Shown here: piece after piece, positions 24,790-34,125 of the stretch
How positions within the stretch are numbered: the first letter of the stretch is position 1
Layout: each line of letters opens with the position of its first letter
NCBI RefSeq assembly: GCF_009547075.1
Contig: NZ_WIPH01000017.1
Location: 1 to 56,108 of the forward strand
DNA: 56,108 nt
Source: Gluconobacter aidae
GTDB taxonomy: Bacteria > Pseudomonadota > Alphaproteobacteria > Acetobacterales > Acetobacteraceae
Direction: 5' to 3'
Program-made: the position numbers and the translations under genes
The notes under the pieces: model-generated
The model's input: the letters and a program-made list of their open reading frames with translations, nothing else
What the model was told of the DNA's origin: nothing
Database searches by the model: none

Positions 24790-26337
24790 ATGAAATCCGC
24801 ATATAACGGCCACATCGTCAGGCGCGCATCATGGGCGATAGCCGCCGCATTGGGTGGAGCACTGGCATCGCACGCCGTGGCTGCCCCTGCCAGAGACGAA
24901 AAACAGCCCGTCGTCAATGTCGAGCAGGCCCCTTTCAGTTCCACAACGGATCATCACGGGGTCTTTCACGGAAGATCCCTGAATTATCGGGCAACCGCAT
25001 CCCAACTGGATATCAAGGATGCCAAAGGCAATCCTGAAGCCCGGATATTTTCCGTGGCCTATACGGAAACAGCGGCCTCAAACTCGGAATCCCATACGCG
25101 GCCGGTCACTTTTCTTTATAATGGTGGGCCGGGAAGTGCCTCATTCTGGATTCATATGGGGGCATTCGGACCAAAAATCCTGCCCTACAACGCCATGTCG
25201 CCCAACGCCCCCGTCGCGCCGGGTCATGAATCGGTCGACAACCCGGACGCGCTTCTTGATGTCACCGATATCGTCTTCATTGACCCCGTAGGGACCGGCT
25301 ACAGTCACGCCCTGGGAACGTATCACGACGCGGATTTCTATACGATCACGAAGGACGCGGCCTCTGTCTCAGACTTTATCCGGACATGGCTGACCATCAA
25401 CAAACGATGGGACTCTCCGCGTTTCATTGGCGGCGAATCTTACGGCACACTGCGTTCGGCGATGATCCTCGCCGCCCAGAAATGGATGGCGTATAACGGT
25501 GTCATCCTGATCTCCCAGGGACTGGACTGGGGGACCGTGATCATGCCCCCGGGCTATGACCTCGGATACACGCTTTTTCTGCCAACATACGCCGCGACCG
25601 CCTGGTATCATCATAAGTTAGCCACGAATGGTGATGACCTCCAGACAACCGTCAGCAAGGCAGAAGCGTTCGCCTCCACCGACTATGCGGCGGCTCTGGC
25701 AAAGGGCGCCTTCATTGATGCGAACCAAACACGACAGGTCGCAGAAAAACTCGCCGCGATTACGGGGATTCCGGCGGATGTCTGGGTCGCGCAGCATCTT
25801 CGGATTGATCCTGACTTCTTTCGCAGACACCTGCTCGACCGAGAAAACCTCCGGATAGGGCGGTTCGATACCCGTTTCACAATTCCGGTTTCCAGCGCAT
25901 ACGACCCAAGCGACGAAGCCGATCCGTCACTGGATGGCGAAGCCGCGGCTTATAGCAACGCCATGCGACAATATCTCGTGCAGGATCTCGCCGTACCAGG
26001 AACAGAGACGTATGAACCTTTGAGCAGCATGACCTCGGAATCTCCGTGGACCTACGATCTTACCAACGGGGCCTATGTAAACCCCTCGGTCCTGATCGGT
26101 GAGGCGATGCGTGAAAACCGGCAAATGACGCTTTTCGTTGCATCCGGCTTTTATGACTCCTCTTCACCGGTTTATTCGGCAAAATACAATATCGGTCACT
26201 CCGGCGTTGATCTAAAAAGAACAACATTCACTTTTTACCCCACAGGGCACATGATGTACGTTGACCCGGCCTCCAGACAGCATCTTCTGGACGATATCCG
26301 TCTATACATTCGCTCCACACTTTCAGGACAACGTTGA
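24790..26337 (+). CDS. Exported S10-family serine carboxypeptidase
   Basis: The ATG at 24790 is chosen because it starts a typical signal peptide (about 1-32, ending A-V-A-A). The 515-aa product carries the oxyanion-hole block LYNGGPGSASFW (109-120), the nucleophile in GGESYGTLRS (S217), and later D456 in GFYDSSSP and H487 in YPTGHMMY, a complete S10 triad. S10 enzymes remove C-terminal residues at acidic pH, which fits an acetic acid bacterium. It is co-oriented with and only 17 bases from the ester hydrolase gene. Together they would break down an extracytoplasmic peptide or amino-acid conjugate. Confidence 0.93.
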   Translation: MKSAYNGHIVRRASWAIAAALGGALASHAVAAPARDEKQPVVNVEQAPFSSTTDHHGVFHGRSLNYRATASQLDIKDAKGNPEARIFSVAYTETAASNSESHTRPVTFLYNGGPGSASFWIHMGAFGPKILPYNAMSPNAPVAPGHESVDNPDALLDVTDIVFIDPVGTGYSHALGTYHDADFYTITKDAASVSDFIRTWLTINKRWDSPRFIGGESYGTLRSAMILAAQKWMAYNGVILISQGLDWGTVIMPPGYDLGYTLFLPTYAATAWYHHKLATNGDDLQTTVSKAEAFASTDYAAALAKGAFIDANQTRQVAEKLAAITGIPADVWVAQHLRIDPDFFRRHLLDRENLRIGRFDTRFTIPVSSAYDPSDEADPSLDGEAAAYSNAMRQYLVQDLAVPGTETYEPLSSMTSESPWTYDLTNGAYVNPSVLIGEAMRENRQMTLFVASGFYDSSSPVYSAKYNIGHSGVDLKRTTFTFYPTGHMMYVDPASRQHLLDDIRLYIRSTLSGQR

Positions 26338-26436
26338 AGAAGTGCGCTTGTGAATGTTTGCGCTAAATGACCACAAAGCTGCCGTTTGACCTATCGCCCC
26401 AAAATGGCAGGATTTTCCCACACTCAGTCTCTTGAC

Positions 26437-26717
26437 ATGAGCATTGCAATGTCAGCTTTGGGAAATCAAGACGTCCGACATGAGGCGGTAAGGATTGCCT
26501 TGAGCAGCGGTTTGTCACGGACCCGCGTGGCGGCGGATCTGGGGATTGGCAAATCGACATTTGGGCACTGGATTTCGCAGTATCGGACCCAGTGCCTGAA
26601 CTGCAGACGGATCTGGCTCGGGAGAACGAGCGCCTTCGCCTGGAAAACCGCGTTCTTAGGGAGGAGAGGGAAATCCTAAAAAACGATCCCGGACGTTTGT
26701 CCGCCTGTGCGGCATAG
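26437..26717 (+). pseudogene. IS3-family OrfA remnant, frameshifted
   Basis: The first frame contains a helix-turn-helix: EAVRIALSSGLSRTRVAADL, then IGKSTFGHWISQYR. After a frameshift near 26585 the sequence continues with PELQTDLARENERLRLENRV, the leucine-zipper region of IS3 OrfA. The reading ends early at 26717 and no OrfB follows. An IS110-type remnant begins just downstream. Confidence 0.8.
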
Positions 26718-26749
26718 AAACGGGCCATGCTATTGTGCCGGACAGGAGG

Positions 26750-26913
26750 GGAGCGGCCGTTCGCTTATTGGCGGGTTCATCCCTGTTAAAAAACGTGGTC
26801 CATGGAACTGTGCGAACTTGAGAATGGTGACACCGCTTTGTGGTTATCCCGGTTAGGAAGATGATTGGTAGGCATGTTCCACACCCTCCATTAACACACC
26901 GTGTGGAGATGTT
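26750..26913 (+). other. Non-coding end upstream of an IS110-family transposase
   Basis: This region precedes the broken IS110 transposase frame at 26914. It contains an inverted repeat ccacac/gtgtgg at about 26878-26907. In IS110-group elements the non-coding end upstream of the transposase encodes the bridge RNA that picks donor and target. A structured RNA could therefore start here, but the element boundaries are not certain. Confidence 0.35.
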
Positions 26914-28266
26914 ACGATGCCTCAAAAATCTGTATAATCGCCCCCTGAGCTCGCCCGTCATATTCAGGGAGCCGCTACGATCGATATTGGATCACGGATG
27001 CATATGGCAGCGGTCTCCCCTGAGGCTGCGCAGGATACAATCTGGTCCTTTGGCACATTTACATCCGACCTGCATGCATTGGCTGAGTGGTTCAAAGACC
27101 GCAAAGTCACTAGTGTCGCCATGGCATCTACAGGCATCTACTGGATCCCGGTTTACGAAATTCTTGAGCAACATGGTTTCGACGTTATTCTGGTCAATGC
27201 GCGCTACGCCAAGAACGTGCCCGGTCGCAAGACGGACGTGAGCGATGCGGCATGGCTCCAGCAACTTCATTCCTATGGTTTGCTGCGCGGGAGCTGCCGG
27301 CCTCAGGGCGATATTGCTGCATTGCGGGCTTACCTGCGTCAACGTGAACGTCTTGTTCAGTATGCTGCGGGACATATCCACACATGTAAAAAGCTCTGAT
27401 GGAAATGAACCTGCAGCTCCATCACGTTGTCTCCGGCATCACTGGTGTCACAGGCATGCAGATTATCCGGGCAATTGTCGGCGGTGAACGTAATCCAGAT
27501 ATCCTGGCCGCCAATCGCGATCTCAGATGCCGCTCATCGGCAGAGATCATATCAGCTGCTTTGAGAGGGAATTATAGAGATGAGCATGTTTTTGCCCTGA
27601 CGCAGGCCCTGGAGCTCTATGATATTTATCAGCAACGGATTGTGGCCTGTGATCGCCACATGGAAGGCCTTTTGCTGCTTCTGAGCCACAGGAGTGCGAA
27701 GCCTGCGGCAGATCTTCCCAAGCCTCGGACCAAGACAAAGCAGGTGAGCGTTCCGTCCCTCGACGTGCGAGGCATTCTATATCGCTTGCTGGGCGTGGAT
27801 CTCACGCAGATCCATGGCATCGGCTCTCAAGCTTGTGGCTGAATGCGGCACAGGTCTCCGCGCCTGGCCAAGTGCAAAACATTTTACGTCCTGGCTCTGC
27901 CTCGCTCCGGGGAACAAGATTTCCGGTGGCAAGCTTCTGTCATCCCGCACCCGCCGATCCTCAAGCCGGGCCGCAGCCCTTCTGCGTCTGGCGGCCACGA
28001 CGCTCGGGCGAAGCGATACGGCGTTGGGGACTTTTTACAGACGCTTGTCAGCGCGGATCGGGAAAGCCAAGGCTGTGACCGCCACCGCCCGGAAGATAGC
28101 GGTTCTGTTTTACAATACCCTCAGATACGGCATGGTTTATGCCGATCCCGGAGCAGGACATTACGATGAAATCCATCGCAAACGTGTTGTCTCCAATCTC
28201 CACCGACGCGCCCAGTTACTGGGGTTTGTACTGCATCCCATACCAGAAGAACCTAGTGTTTCTTAG
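26914..28266 (+). pseudogene. IS110-family transposase, inactivated by a stop and two frameshifts
   Basis: The start M-P-Q-K-S-V is followed by an in-frame TAA at about 26932. The RuvC-like DEDD N-terminus continues as ATIDIGSRMHMAAVSPEAAQ, and VPGRKTDVSDAAWLQQLHS is the second acidic block. A frameshift near 27390 moves the frame at 27399 (MEMNLQLHHVVSGITGVTGM). A second near 27825 moves it to 27814-28266, with the C-terminal transposase_20 domain (SWLCLAPGNKISGGKLLSSR). The remnant is nearly full length but cannot produce a functional protein. Confidence 0.9.
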
Positions 28267-28293
28267 GAACTCGGAAATCAGCCCCATCAACTG

Positions 28294-28721
28294 AAGGGTT
28301 CGAAAAACCCTCTGGTTTTAAGCCGCTCTCTGTGATTCCATTTCTCCTGCATTGATTGAGGGAATGGAAGATGAAGCAGCTGGGTTTCTTTGATGTTGAA
28401 GAACGGCTTGCCCGGTTGAGCGGGCTTGGTGATCAGCTCGAAACATTTTCCCGGACTGTGGATTTTGAAATGTTTCGTCCTGATCTGGAGAAGACTCTGG
28501 CCTATTCAGATGGAAGCAAGGGCGGGCGACCGCCGTTTGATCCCGTGTTGATGTTCAAGATCCTGGTGATCCAGACCTTGAACAATTTGTCTGATGAACG
28601 GACGGAATATCTGATCAATGATCGCCTCTCCTTTATACGTTTCCTTGGTCTGGGGCTTTCAGATCGGGTGCCTAATGCCAAAACACTCTGGCTGTTTCGC
28701 GAGCGTCTGACCCAGGCTGGT
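28294..28721 (+). mobile_element. IS5-family element, 5' portion only (copy E)
   Basis: The left end (gggttcgaaaaaccctctgg), leader and transposase codons from MKQLGFFDVEERL to L-F-R-E-R-L-T-Q-A-G match the intact copies. The match breaks at about 28721. The rest of the transposase, including all three catalytic positions, is absent. The piece is in the same orientation as copies B and C. Confidence 0.9.
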
Positions 28722-28931
28722 GATCGGGCTGACTTCATAAACGTGATGCTCGTCCCAGGAGACGAACACATGCGTCCGCCCATTTTCGAAGACGGTATGC
28801 AGCGTTCCCGGGACAATCCCTCGGGTTTTCTGCATCAAACGCGCTGACATGAACTGACCAACAGCCTCTTTCTGCTGCTCAGTCAGGCTCTCATACGTGC
28901 AGGGGGCGGGATGGATCGGTTCACCAGTCAC
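28721..28931 (-). pseudogene. Truncated unknown gene interrupted by IS5-family copy E
   Basis: On the minus strand a GTG at 28931 starts MTGEPIHPAPCTYESLTEQQ and continues with MSARLMQKTRGIVPGTLHTV and F-E-N-G-R-T-H-V-F-V-S-W-D-E-H to the IS5 junction. The start overlaps the stop of an upstream minus-strand frame in a GTGA arrangement, as in an operon. I do not recognise the family. The gene lost its 3' end to the IS junction. Confidence 0.45.
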
Positions 28932-29094
28932 GCGGCCAGTCCTTCCTTGCGGAGATGGATAAGGAAAGCTCCAAAGGCGCTTCCCTTATCGCGACAGGTC
29001 AGTGTTATTCCGACGCCTGGCGTTGCTCGTCAATAAAGTCCGTGACGTCTTTCAGGACGCCATCCGGAATTTCCTCACCGTCATCAAGATCAAC
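28932..29094 (-). pseudogene. Remnants of two upstream minus-strand coding frames
   Basis: One frame ends ...DKGSAFGAFLIHLRKEGLAA, with its stop overlapping the start of the gene at 28931. A second frame ends ...DLDDGEEIPDGVLKDVTDFI and DEQRQASE, with a stop at about 29015. Codon usage is gene-like but both lack a visible start; the right boundary is an IS3 remnant near 29095. They look like the tail of a decapitated operon. Confidence 0.35.
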
Positions 29095-29273
29095 TTCGAG
29101 ACCTTCTTCAAGAGCCTGAAGGCCGAATTACTCTGGCGACAGACATGGCCTACTCGGCAGTAGGCAACCGCTGGCCATCTTCCAGTTACGTCAACGGCTT
29201 CTACAACCCGCGACGGCGCCATTCATATCTGGGCAACATTAGCCCTCTCGCTTTCGAGGCTAAAGCCGCCTAA
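29095..29273 (+). pseudogene. C-terminal remnant of an IS3-family OrfB
   Basis: The first frame reads ETFFKSLKAELLWRQTW and hits a stop. In another frame the conserved tail continues as YVNGFYNPRRRHSYLGNISP and ends with a stop at 29271-29273. Only the last 60 or so codons of the IS3 integrase domain survive, with a frameshift. Confidence 0.8.
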
Positions 29274-29354
29274 CAAGATCGCATACCGCCACAAAACCGC
29301 AGCAAGTCCGCAGCGCCGCATCCCGAAGGAATTCCGCTATCTCCGCGCCTTCCA

Positions 29355-29435
29355 GTACGATTATACGCTTATCAGATTGAACAGCTCGACTATAATGGTG
29401 GATACTACTATTTACAGGTCAACCTAAACTTCTAG
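29355..29435 (+). pseudogene. Last codons of a TonB-dependent receptor or similar barrel
   Basis: The frame ends YQIEQLDYNGGYYYLQVNLNF and a stop at 29433-29435. The alternating aromatic/polar final strand and the terminal Phe are the hallmark of outer membrane barrels; the intact receptor at 18.6 kb ends in the similar F-L-Q-V-Q-R-N-F. Upstream the frame is lost. It lies 87 bases before the nickel permease gene, so a receptor for nickel or a complex may once have headed this module. Confidence 0.5.
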
Positions 29436-29521
29436 GAGACGCGTTTCGTGAAGGTGCCAGATACGGGAGAAAATCCCTGAAAGAGCGTAGTCCCCTTTAT
29501 GGGGGCCGGATTTTGTACCTG

Positions 29522-30448
29522 ATGGGGCCTCTTGTGGCGGCCAATGCTCTGGCATGGCTTCTAACGTTTACTCTGTTCCACGCAAACACCCTCCTGCTGG
29601 GCGCCGCAGTCCTCTCATACGGGCTGGGCCTGCGTCACGCGCTGGATGCAGACCATATCGCCGTCATCGATAACGTCACGCGCGCCGCCCTGCGCGAAAA
29701 CCGCGAGGCACGCGCGGCCGGACTGTTCTTCTCCCTTGGCCACTCCACGATCGTCTGTCTGGCAACGCTCGTGATCGTCCTCGCGGGCCAGTATTACCGC
29801 ACGCAGATCGATGCTTTTGCGGCGCAGGGCGGCCTGTTTGGAACATGGATCTCCGTCCTGTTCCTGAGCGTCATCGCCACCCTCAACGCTACAACCCTTC
29901 ATGACCTGTGGCGCAGACGGCGCGACGCAGAAACTACCCACTCCGAAATGCCACCCCGAGGCCTCTCCCGACTGCTCGCCCCGGTCCTACGTCAAGTCTC
30001 CGTCAGTTGGCACCTTTATCCGGTCGGGTTTCTCTTCGGCCTGGGCTTCGATACTGCCTCGGAAATCAGCCTTCTGGGCATATCCATCGTCCAGACCCAG
30101 CACGGCCTGCCTATCTGGCAAATCATGATCTTTCCGCTGCTCTTCACCGCCGGAATGGCCCTGCTGGACACCGCCGACAGCGTCCTGATGCACGGCCTGT
30201 ACCGAAGGGCAGGGCGGAGGATGAACTGGAATCTAGGCCTGACCGCCGTCTCCGTTCTGCTGGCGCTCGCGATTGCCGCAATTGAACTGGTGACCCTCCT
30301 TGCGGACCATCTGCCGGGGCTGGAAACGCTCACCTCTCTGGCCAGCCTGCTTTCCAATCATTTTGAAATGATCGGCGCTGCTGTCTTCTGCGCTTCCGTC
30401 TTCGGATGGCTCCTGCTCCGTTCCGGCCGCGAAGAGCTTGCATCATGA
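29522..30448 (+). CDS. NiCoT-family nickel/cobalt permease
   Basis: The ATG at 29522 gives 308 aa; an in-frame TTG nine bases upstream is possible. The family signature HALDADHIAVIDN (HX4DH type, about residues 40-52) lies in the second membrane segment. Further signatures are FSLGHSTIV and FGLGFDTASEI. Eight hydrophobic segments are expected. It imports Ni2+ across the cytoplasmic membrane. The stop overlaps the ureD start (ATGA), so nickel uptake is tied to urease maturation. Confidence 0.93.
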   Translation: MGPLVAANALAWLLTFTLFHANTLLLGAAVLSYGLGLRHALDADHIAVIDNVTRAALRENREARAAGLFFSLGHSTIVCLATLVIVLAGQYYRTQIDAFAAQGGLFGTWISVLFLSVIATLNATTLHDLWRRRRDAETTHSEMPPRGLSRLLAPVLRQVSVSWHLYPVGFLFGLGFDTASEISLLGISIVQTQHGLPIWQIMIFPLLFTAGMALLDTADSVLMHGLYRRAGRRMNWNLGLTAVSVLLALAIAAIELVTLLADHLPGLETLTSLASLLSNHFEMIGAAVFCASVFGWLLLRSGREELAS

Positions 30449-31272
30449 CTACGACAGCCCTTCAGCGTGCCCGGGGCTGGTTCGGTCTGACGGCAAAACT
30501 CCGCGACGGACAGAGCGTGCGCGACGAACTCGAGCAGGGCGGATGTTGCCGCCTCCTGTTCCCGCGCGTGGACGACGCGTCTCTGGAAGCCGTTACCGTC
30601 AATATCTCCGGCGGTATCGCTGGCGGAGACCGGATTGAAGGCCGCATCGCTTGTGCACCGGACACGGAGCTGCTGGTCACATCGCAGGCCGCGGAACGTA
30701 TCTACCGTGCCCGCGCCAGCGATACATCGGCCGAAATCCTCACCTCCTGCCACATCGCGGTCAGGGCCAGACTGGACTGGCTGCCCCACGGCACGATCTT
30801 CTTCGATGGCAGCCAGCTCCGCCGACACATGACCGTGGACATGGATGCTTCGTCCAGATTTCTCTTCCTTGAAAGCCGGATGTTCGGCCGCACCGGATCC
30901 GGCGAAATCCTGCAGACACTGGCTCTGCGGGACCGGCTGACAATCCGGCGGGATGGTCGCCTGGTTCTGGAAGATCTCCTACGGCTGGAAAGCGACGACA
31001 TGTCCACACTGATGGCCCGGAAAGCCGTGAGCGCGGACCAGCTTGCGGTCGCCACGCTGGTTCTGGTCTCACCGCTCGCGGAAACGTACCTCGACACCGT
31101 GCGGGACGTGCTGGACACGATCGCGCCGCACGAGTTTGCAGCATCGGCGTGGAATGGCATGCTGGTTATTCGCGGGGTGGCGTCAGGTGGCTGGTTGCTG
31201 GAAAAGACGATCAGACAGATCCTGCCGGTCCTGCGGGACGGGCGCCCCATGCCGGCCACATGGCGGTCATGA
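30445..31272 (+). CDS. ureD: Urease accessory protein UreD
   Basis: The 275-aa protein has the UreD/UreH scaffold pattern: [20 protein letters not shown] near the N-terminus, then [14 protein letters not shown] (about 52-65), then [12 protein letters not shown], and [16 protein letters not shown] in the middle. UreD binds the apo-urease and, with UreF and UreG, guides nickel to the active site. The start at 30445 overlaps the nickel permease stop by four bases. The ureA gene follows 25 bases after the stop. Length matches the family. Confidence 0.95.
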   Translation: MTTTALQRARGWFGLTAKLRDGQSVRDELEQGGCCRLLFPRVDDASLEAVTVNISGGIAGGDRIEGRIACAPDTELLVTSQAAERIYRARASDTSAEILTSCHIAVRARLDWLPHGTIFFDGSQLRRHMTVDMDASSRFLFLESRMFGRTGSGEILQTLALRDRLTIRRDGRLVLEDLLRLESDDMSTLMARKAVSADQLAVATLVLVSPLAETYLDTVRDVLDTIAPHEFAASAWNGMLVIRGVASGGWLLEKTIRQILPVLRDGRPMPATWRS

Positions 31273-31297
31273 CACAGAGTTCGTAACGGAGCAGGAC

Positions 31298-31600
31298 ATG
31301 AAACTTACCCCCCGGGAAAAGGACAAGCTGCTGGTGGCGATGGCGGCAAACGTCGCGCGTCGGCGGCTGGAACGCGGTGTCGTGCTTAATTATCCGGAAG
31401 CGATTGCCCTCATTACCGATCACGTTGTTGAGGGTGCTCGGGATGGCCGGAGTGTTGCTGAACTCATGGCCAGTGGGGGCCGTGTTCTGACACGCGAGCA
31501 GGTCATGCAGGGCGTGGCTGAAATGATTCACGATGTGCAGGTGGAAGCGACTTTCCCCGATGGCACGAAGCTGGTGACCGTTCATGACCCGATACGTTGA
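31298..31600 (+). CDS. ureA: Urease gamma subunit UreA
   Basis: This 100-aa protein starts [20 protein letters not shown], the characteristic gamma subunit N-terminus, followed by [20 protein letters not shown] and the conserved end [18 protein letters not shown] lies about 9 bases upstream of the ATG. It is a structural subunit of the three-subunit bacterial urease. Its end overlaps the ureB start by 17 bases, which couples translation. Confidence 0.97.
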   Translation: MKLTPREKDKLLVAMAANVARRRLERGVVLNYPEAIALITDHVVEGARDGRSVAELMASGGRVLTREQVMQGVAEMIHDVQVEATFPDGTKLVTVHDPIR

Positions 31601-31928
31601 ATCCCTCGCAGCCGGTGCCATACCGGGAGAAGTCCTGCCAGCCGAAGGCGAGATTGTTCTTAATGAAGGACAGCCCCGCCAGACGCTTCTGGTGACGAAC
31701 ACGGGCGACCGACCGGTGCAGGTTGGAAGTCACTATCATTTTGCCGAGGTCAATCCGGCGCTGAAATTCGATCGAACGCAGGCACGGGGCTGGCGCCTCG
31801 ATGTGCCATCTGGTGGGGCGATCCGTTTTGAACCGGGGCAGGATCGGGAAGTCACACTTGTTCCTTTACGAGGACTGCGGCGCGTTGTCGGATTCCGTGG
31901 GGATGTCATGGGAAGTGTGGATCAATGA
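31584..31928 (+). CDS. ureB: Urease beta subunit UreB
   Basis: The 114-aa protein has the beta subunit pattern: [20 protein letters not shown], then [20 protein letters not shown], then the G-W-R-L-D-V-P-S-G strand and a conserved A-I-R-F-E-P-G-Q. The final residues are shorter than in some homologues but complete. It overlaps ureA by 17 bases and ureC by four bases. It forms the trimeric urease core together with UreA and UreC. Confidence 0.97.
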   Translation: MTRYVESLAAGAIPGEVLPAEGEIVLNEGQPRQTLLVTNTGDRPVQVGSHYHFAEVNPALKFDRTQARGWRLDVPSGGAIRFEPGQDREVTLVPLRGLRRVVGFRGDVMGSVDQ

Positions 31929-33631
31929 TGCGTCTTTCCAGACACGACTATGCCGGACAGTTCGGCCCCACGGTCGGGGACAGGCTGCGTCTCGCCGATA
32001 CCGCACTGCTCGTGGAAATCGAGCTCGACTACACGATCTATGGCGAGGAAGTCCGTTTCGGCGGGGGCAAGACCATTCGTGACGGAATGGCCCAGTCGCA
32101 GGTCACACGGGCCGAGGGCGCTGGGGATACGGTCATTACAAATGTGGTGATTATCGACCACTGGGGTATCGTCAAGGCGGACGTTTCCATCCGGGACGGG
32201 CGGATCGCGGCTATCGGTAAGGCTGGCAATCCCGACATCCAGCCGGGTGTGGATATTATCATTGGTCCGGGCACCGAAATCATCGCGGGCGAGGGCAAGA
32301 TCCTGACCGCCGGCGGGATCGACAGCCATATCCACTTCATCTGCCCGCAGCAGATCGAGGAAGCGCTCGCATCGGGTATCACGACCATGCTCGGGGGTGG
32401 AACCGGCCCCGCCACCGGCACCGCCGCCACGACTTGCACACCCGGCCCCTGGCATCTGGCGCGGATGCTTCAGGCGGCGGAAGCCTTCCCGGTCAATCTG
32501 GCGTTCGCGGGCAAAGGCAACGCCTCCCGCCCGGACGGGCTGGAAGAAATGGTGCGGGCCGGGGCCTGCTGCCTGAAACTGCATGAGGACTGGGGCTCCA
32601 CTCCTGCTGCCATCGACTGCTGCCTGAGCGTTGCGGACCGCATGGACGTGCAGGTTATGATCCATACCGATACGCTGAACGAAAGCGGCTTCGTCGAAGA
32701 TACGATTGCCGCCTTTCAGGGCCGTACGATTCATGCGTTCCATACGGAAGGCGCGGGCGGAGGCCATGCGCCGGACATCATCCGCGTGGCAGGCCTGCCC
32801 AACGTCCTGCCGTCCTCGACCAACCCCACGCGCCCCTTCACCGTCAACACGCTGGACGAACATCTGGACATGCTGATGGTCTGCCATCACCTGGACCAGC
32901 GGGTGCCGGAAGACATTGCCTTTGCCGAAAGCCGCATCCGTCGCGAGACGATTGCTGCGGAGGACATCTTTCATGACATGGGTGTGCTGTCGATGATGTC
33001 ATCAGACAGTCAGGCCATGGGACGTGTGGGTGAGGTTCCGCTGCGGACCTGGCAGACGGCGCATAAGATGAAGGTCCAGCGCGGCGCACTTCTGGGGGAT
33101 GGCGCGGCGGACAATGCCCGCGTGAAGCGTTATATCGCCAAATACACCATCAATCCCGCGATCTCCCATGGACTGTCCCACGAGGTCGGGTCCGTTGAAG
33201 TTGGTAAGCTGGCGGATCTGGTCCTGTGGGAGGCCGCCTTCTTCGGTGTCAAACCCGATCTGGTCATCAAGGGCGGGGCCATCGTGTATGCGATGATGGG
33301 CGATCCCAACGCCTCGATCCCAACGCCGCAGCCCGTGCATGGCCGGATGATGTTCGGCGGCTATGGCGGCGCGCTGACCCATACCAGCCTGACTTTCGTG
33401 TCACAGGCCGCGCTGGAAGACGATATCGGCAAAAAGCTGGGTCTGCGCCGGCCGCTCTCGGCTGTCTCGAACGTGCGCGGCGGGATCGGCAAGCGCAGCA
33501 TGATCCATAACGACGCCATGCCCCATATCGAAGTCGATCCCGAAACCTATGAAGTGCGGGCCGATGGCGTGCTCCTGACCTGCGAGCCCGCCGAAGTCCT
33601 GCCCATGGCCCAGAGGTATTTCCTGTTCTGA
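31925..33631 (+). CDS. ureC: Urease alpha subunit UreC (catalytic)
   Basis: The 568-aa catalytic subunit carries the nickel ligands in [14 protein letters not shown] (H135, H137), the carbamylated lysine in [10 protein letters not shown] (K218) with H220 next to it, the ligand-bearing segment [15 protein letters not shown], and the mobile flap cysteine in MLMVCHHL. Urease hydrolyses urea to two ammonia and CO2. All catalytic residues are present, so the enzyme should be active once nickel is loaded. The stop overlaps the ureE ATG by one base. The tight chain of overlaps makes this one operon from the nickel permease to ureG. Confidence 0.98.
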   Translation: MMRLSRHDYAGQFGPTVGDRLRLADTALLVEIELDYTIYGEEVRFGGGKTIRDGMAQSQVTRAEGAGDTVITNVVIIDHWGIVKADVSIRDGRIAAIGKAGNPDIQPGVDIIIGPGTEIIAGEGKILTAGGIDSHIHFICPQQIEEALASGITTMLGGGTGPATGTAATTCTPGPWHLARMLQAAEAFPVNLAFAGKGNASRPDGLEEMVRAGACCLKLHEDWGSTPAAIDCCLSVADRMDVQVMIHTDTLNESGFVEDTIAAFQGRTIHAFHTEGAGGGHAPDIIRVAGLPNVLPSSTNPTRPFTVNTLDEHLDMLMVCHHLDQRVPEDIAFAESRIRRETIAAEDIFHDMGVLSMMSSDSQAMGRVGEVPLRTWQTAHKMKVQRGALLGDGAADNARVKRYIAKYTINPAISHGLSHEVGSVEVGKLADLVLWEAAFFGVKPDLVIKGGAIVYAMMGDPNASIPTPQPVHGRMMFGGYGGALTHTSLTFVSQAALEDDIGKKLGLRRPLSAVSNVRGGIGKRSMIHNDAMPHIEVDPETYEVRADGVLLTCEPAEVLPMAQRYFLF

Positions 33632-34125
33632 TGACCCAAATCCTGGATATCCTTCCCGCCGGAAGCTGGCCCGAAACCGAGGCCAGCGGCACCTTCGCCG
33701 CCGATTATGAAGGTCGGCACCGTCGCCGGATGATGCTGACCCTGCAAAACGGCGAGAAAATCCGGCTGGAGCTGGAACATGCCCGCCTGCTTCAGGCCGG
33801 GGAGGGGCTGCGTCTGGAGGATGGCCGAATCATCCGCGTGGAAGCCCTGCCCGAAGAGCTGATGGAAGTCACGGCCCACAGCCCCCTACAACTGCTTCAG
33901 CTCGCATGGCATCTGGGCAACCGTCACCTGCCCGCCGCGATTGCCAAACATCGCATCCTCGTACGCTACGATCACGTCATCGCCGACATGATCCACGGTC
34001 TGGGCGGCCATGTGCGCCGAGTGGAAGCCCCGTTCGACCCGGAAAGCGGGGCCTATGCCTCCCGCGCGGGCGGCCACGAACCGCACCCCCACGGGGACGG
34101 GCACCATCACCACACGCATGACTGA
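33631..34125 (+). CDS. ureE: Urease nickel chaperone UreE
   Basis: The 164-aa protein has the UreE N-terminal domain (DYEGRHRRRMMLTLQNGEKI) and the metal-binding domain with HLGNRHLPAAI and L-V-R-Y-D-H-V-I-A-D-M. The tail is histidine-rich ([16 protein letters not shown]), a nickel-storing extension present in many UreE proteins. It delivers Ni2+ to the UreDFG-urease complex. It overlaps ureF by eight bases. Confidence 0.96.
   Translation: MTQILDILPAGSWPETEASGTFAADYEGRHRRRMMLTLQNGEKIRLELEHARLLQAGEGLRLEDGRIIRVEALPEELMEVTAHSPLQLLQLAWHLGNRHLPAAIAKHRILVRYDHVIADMIHGLGGHVRRVEAPFDPESGAYASRAGGHEPHPHGDGHHHHTHD

Noticed and set aside
29435-29521. Cobalamin or nickel riboswitch upstream of the nickel permease
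   Set aside because: Short hairpins are present, but the conserved boxes of known cobalamin or NiCo riboswitches are not recognisable.
31922-32974. Minus-strand open frame opposite ureC
   Set aside because: Antisense shadow of the urease alpha subunit.
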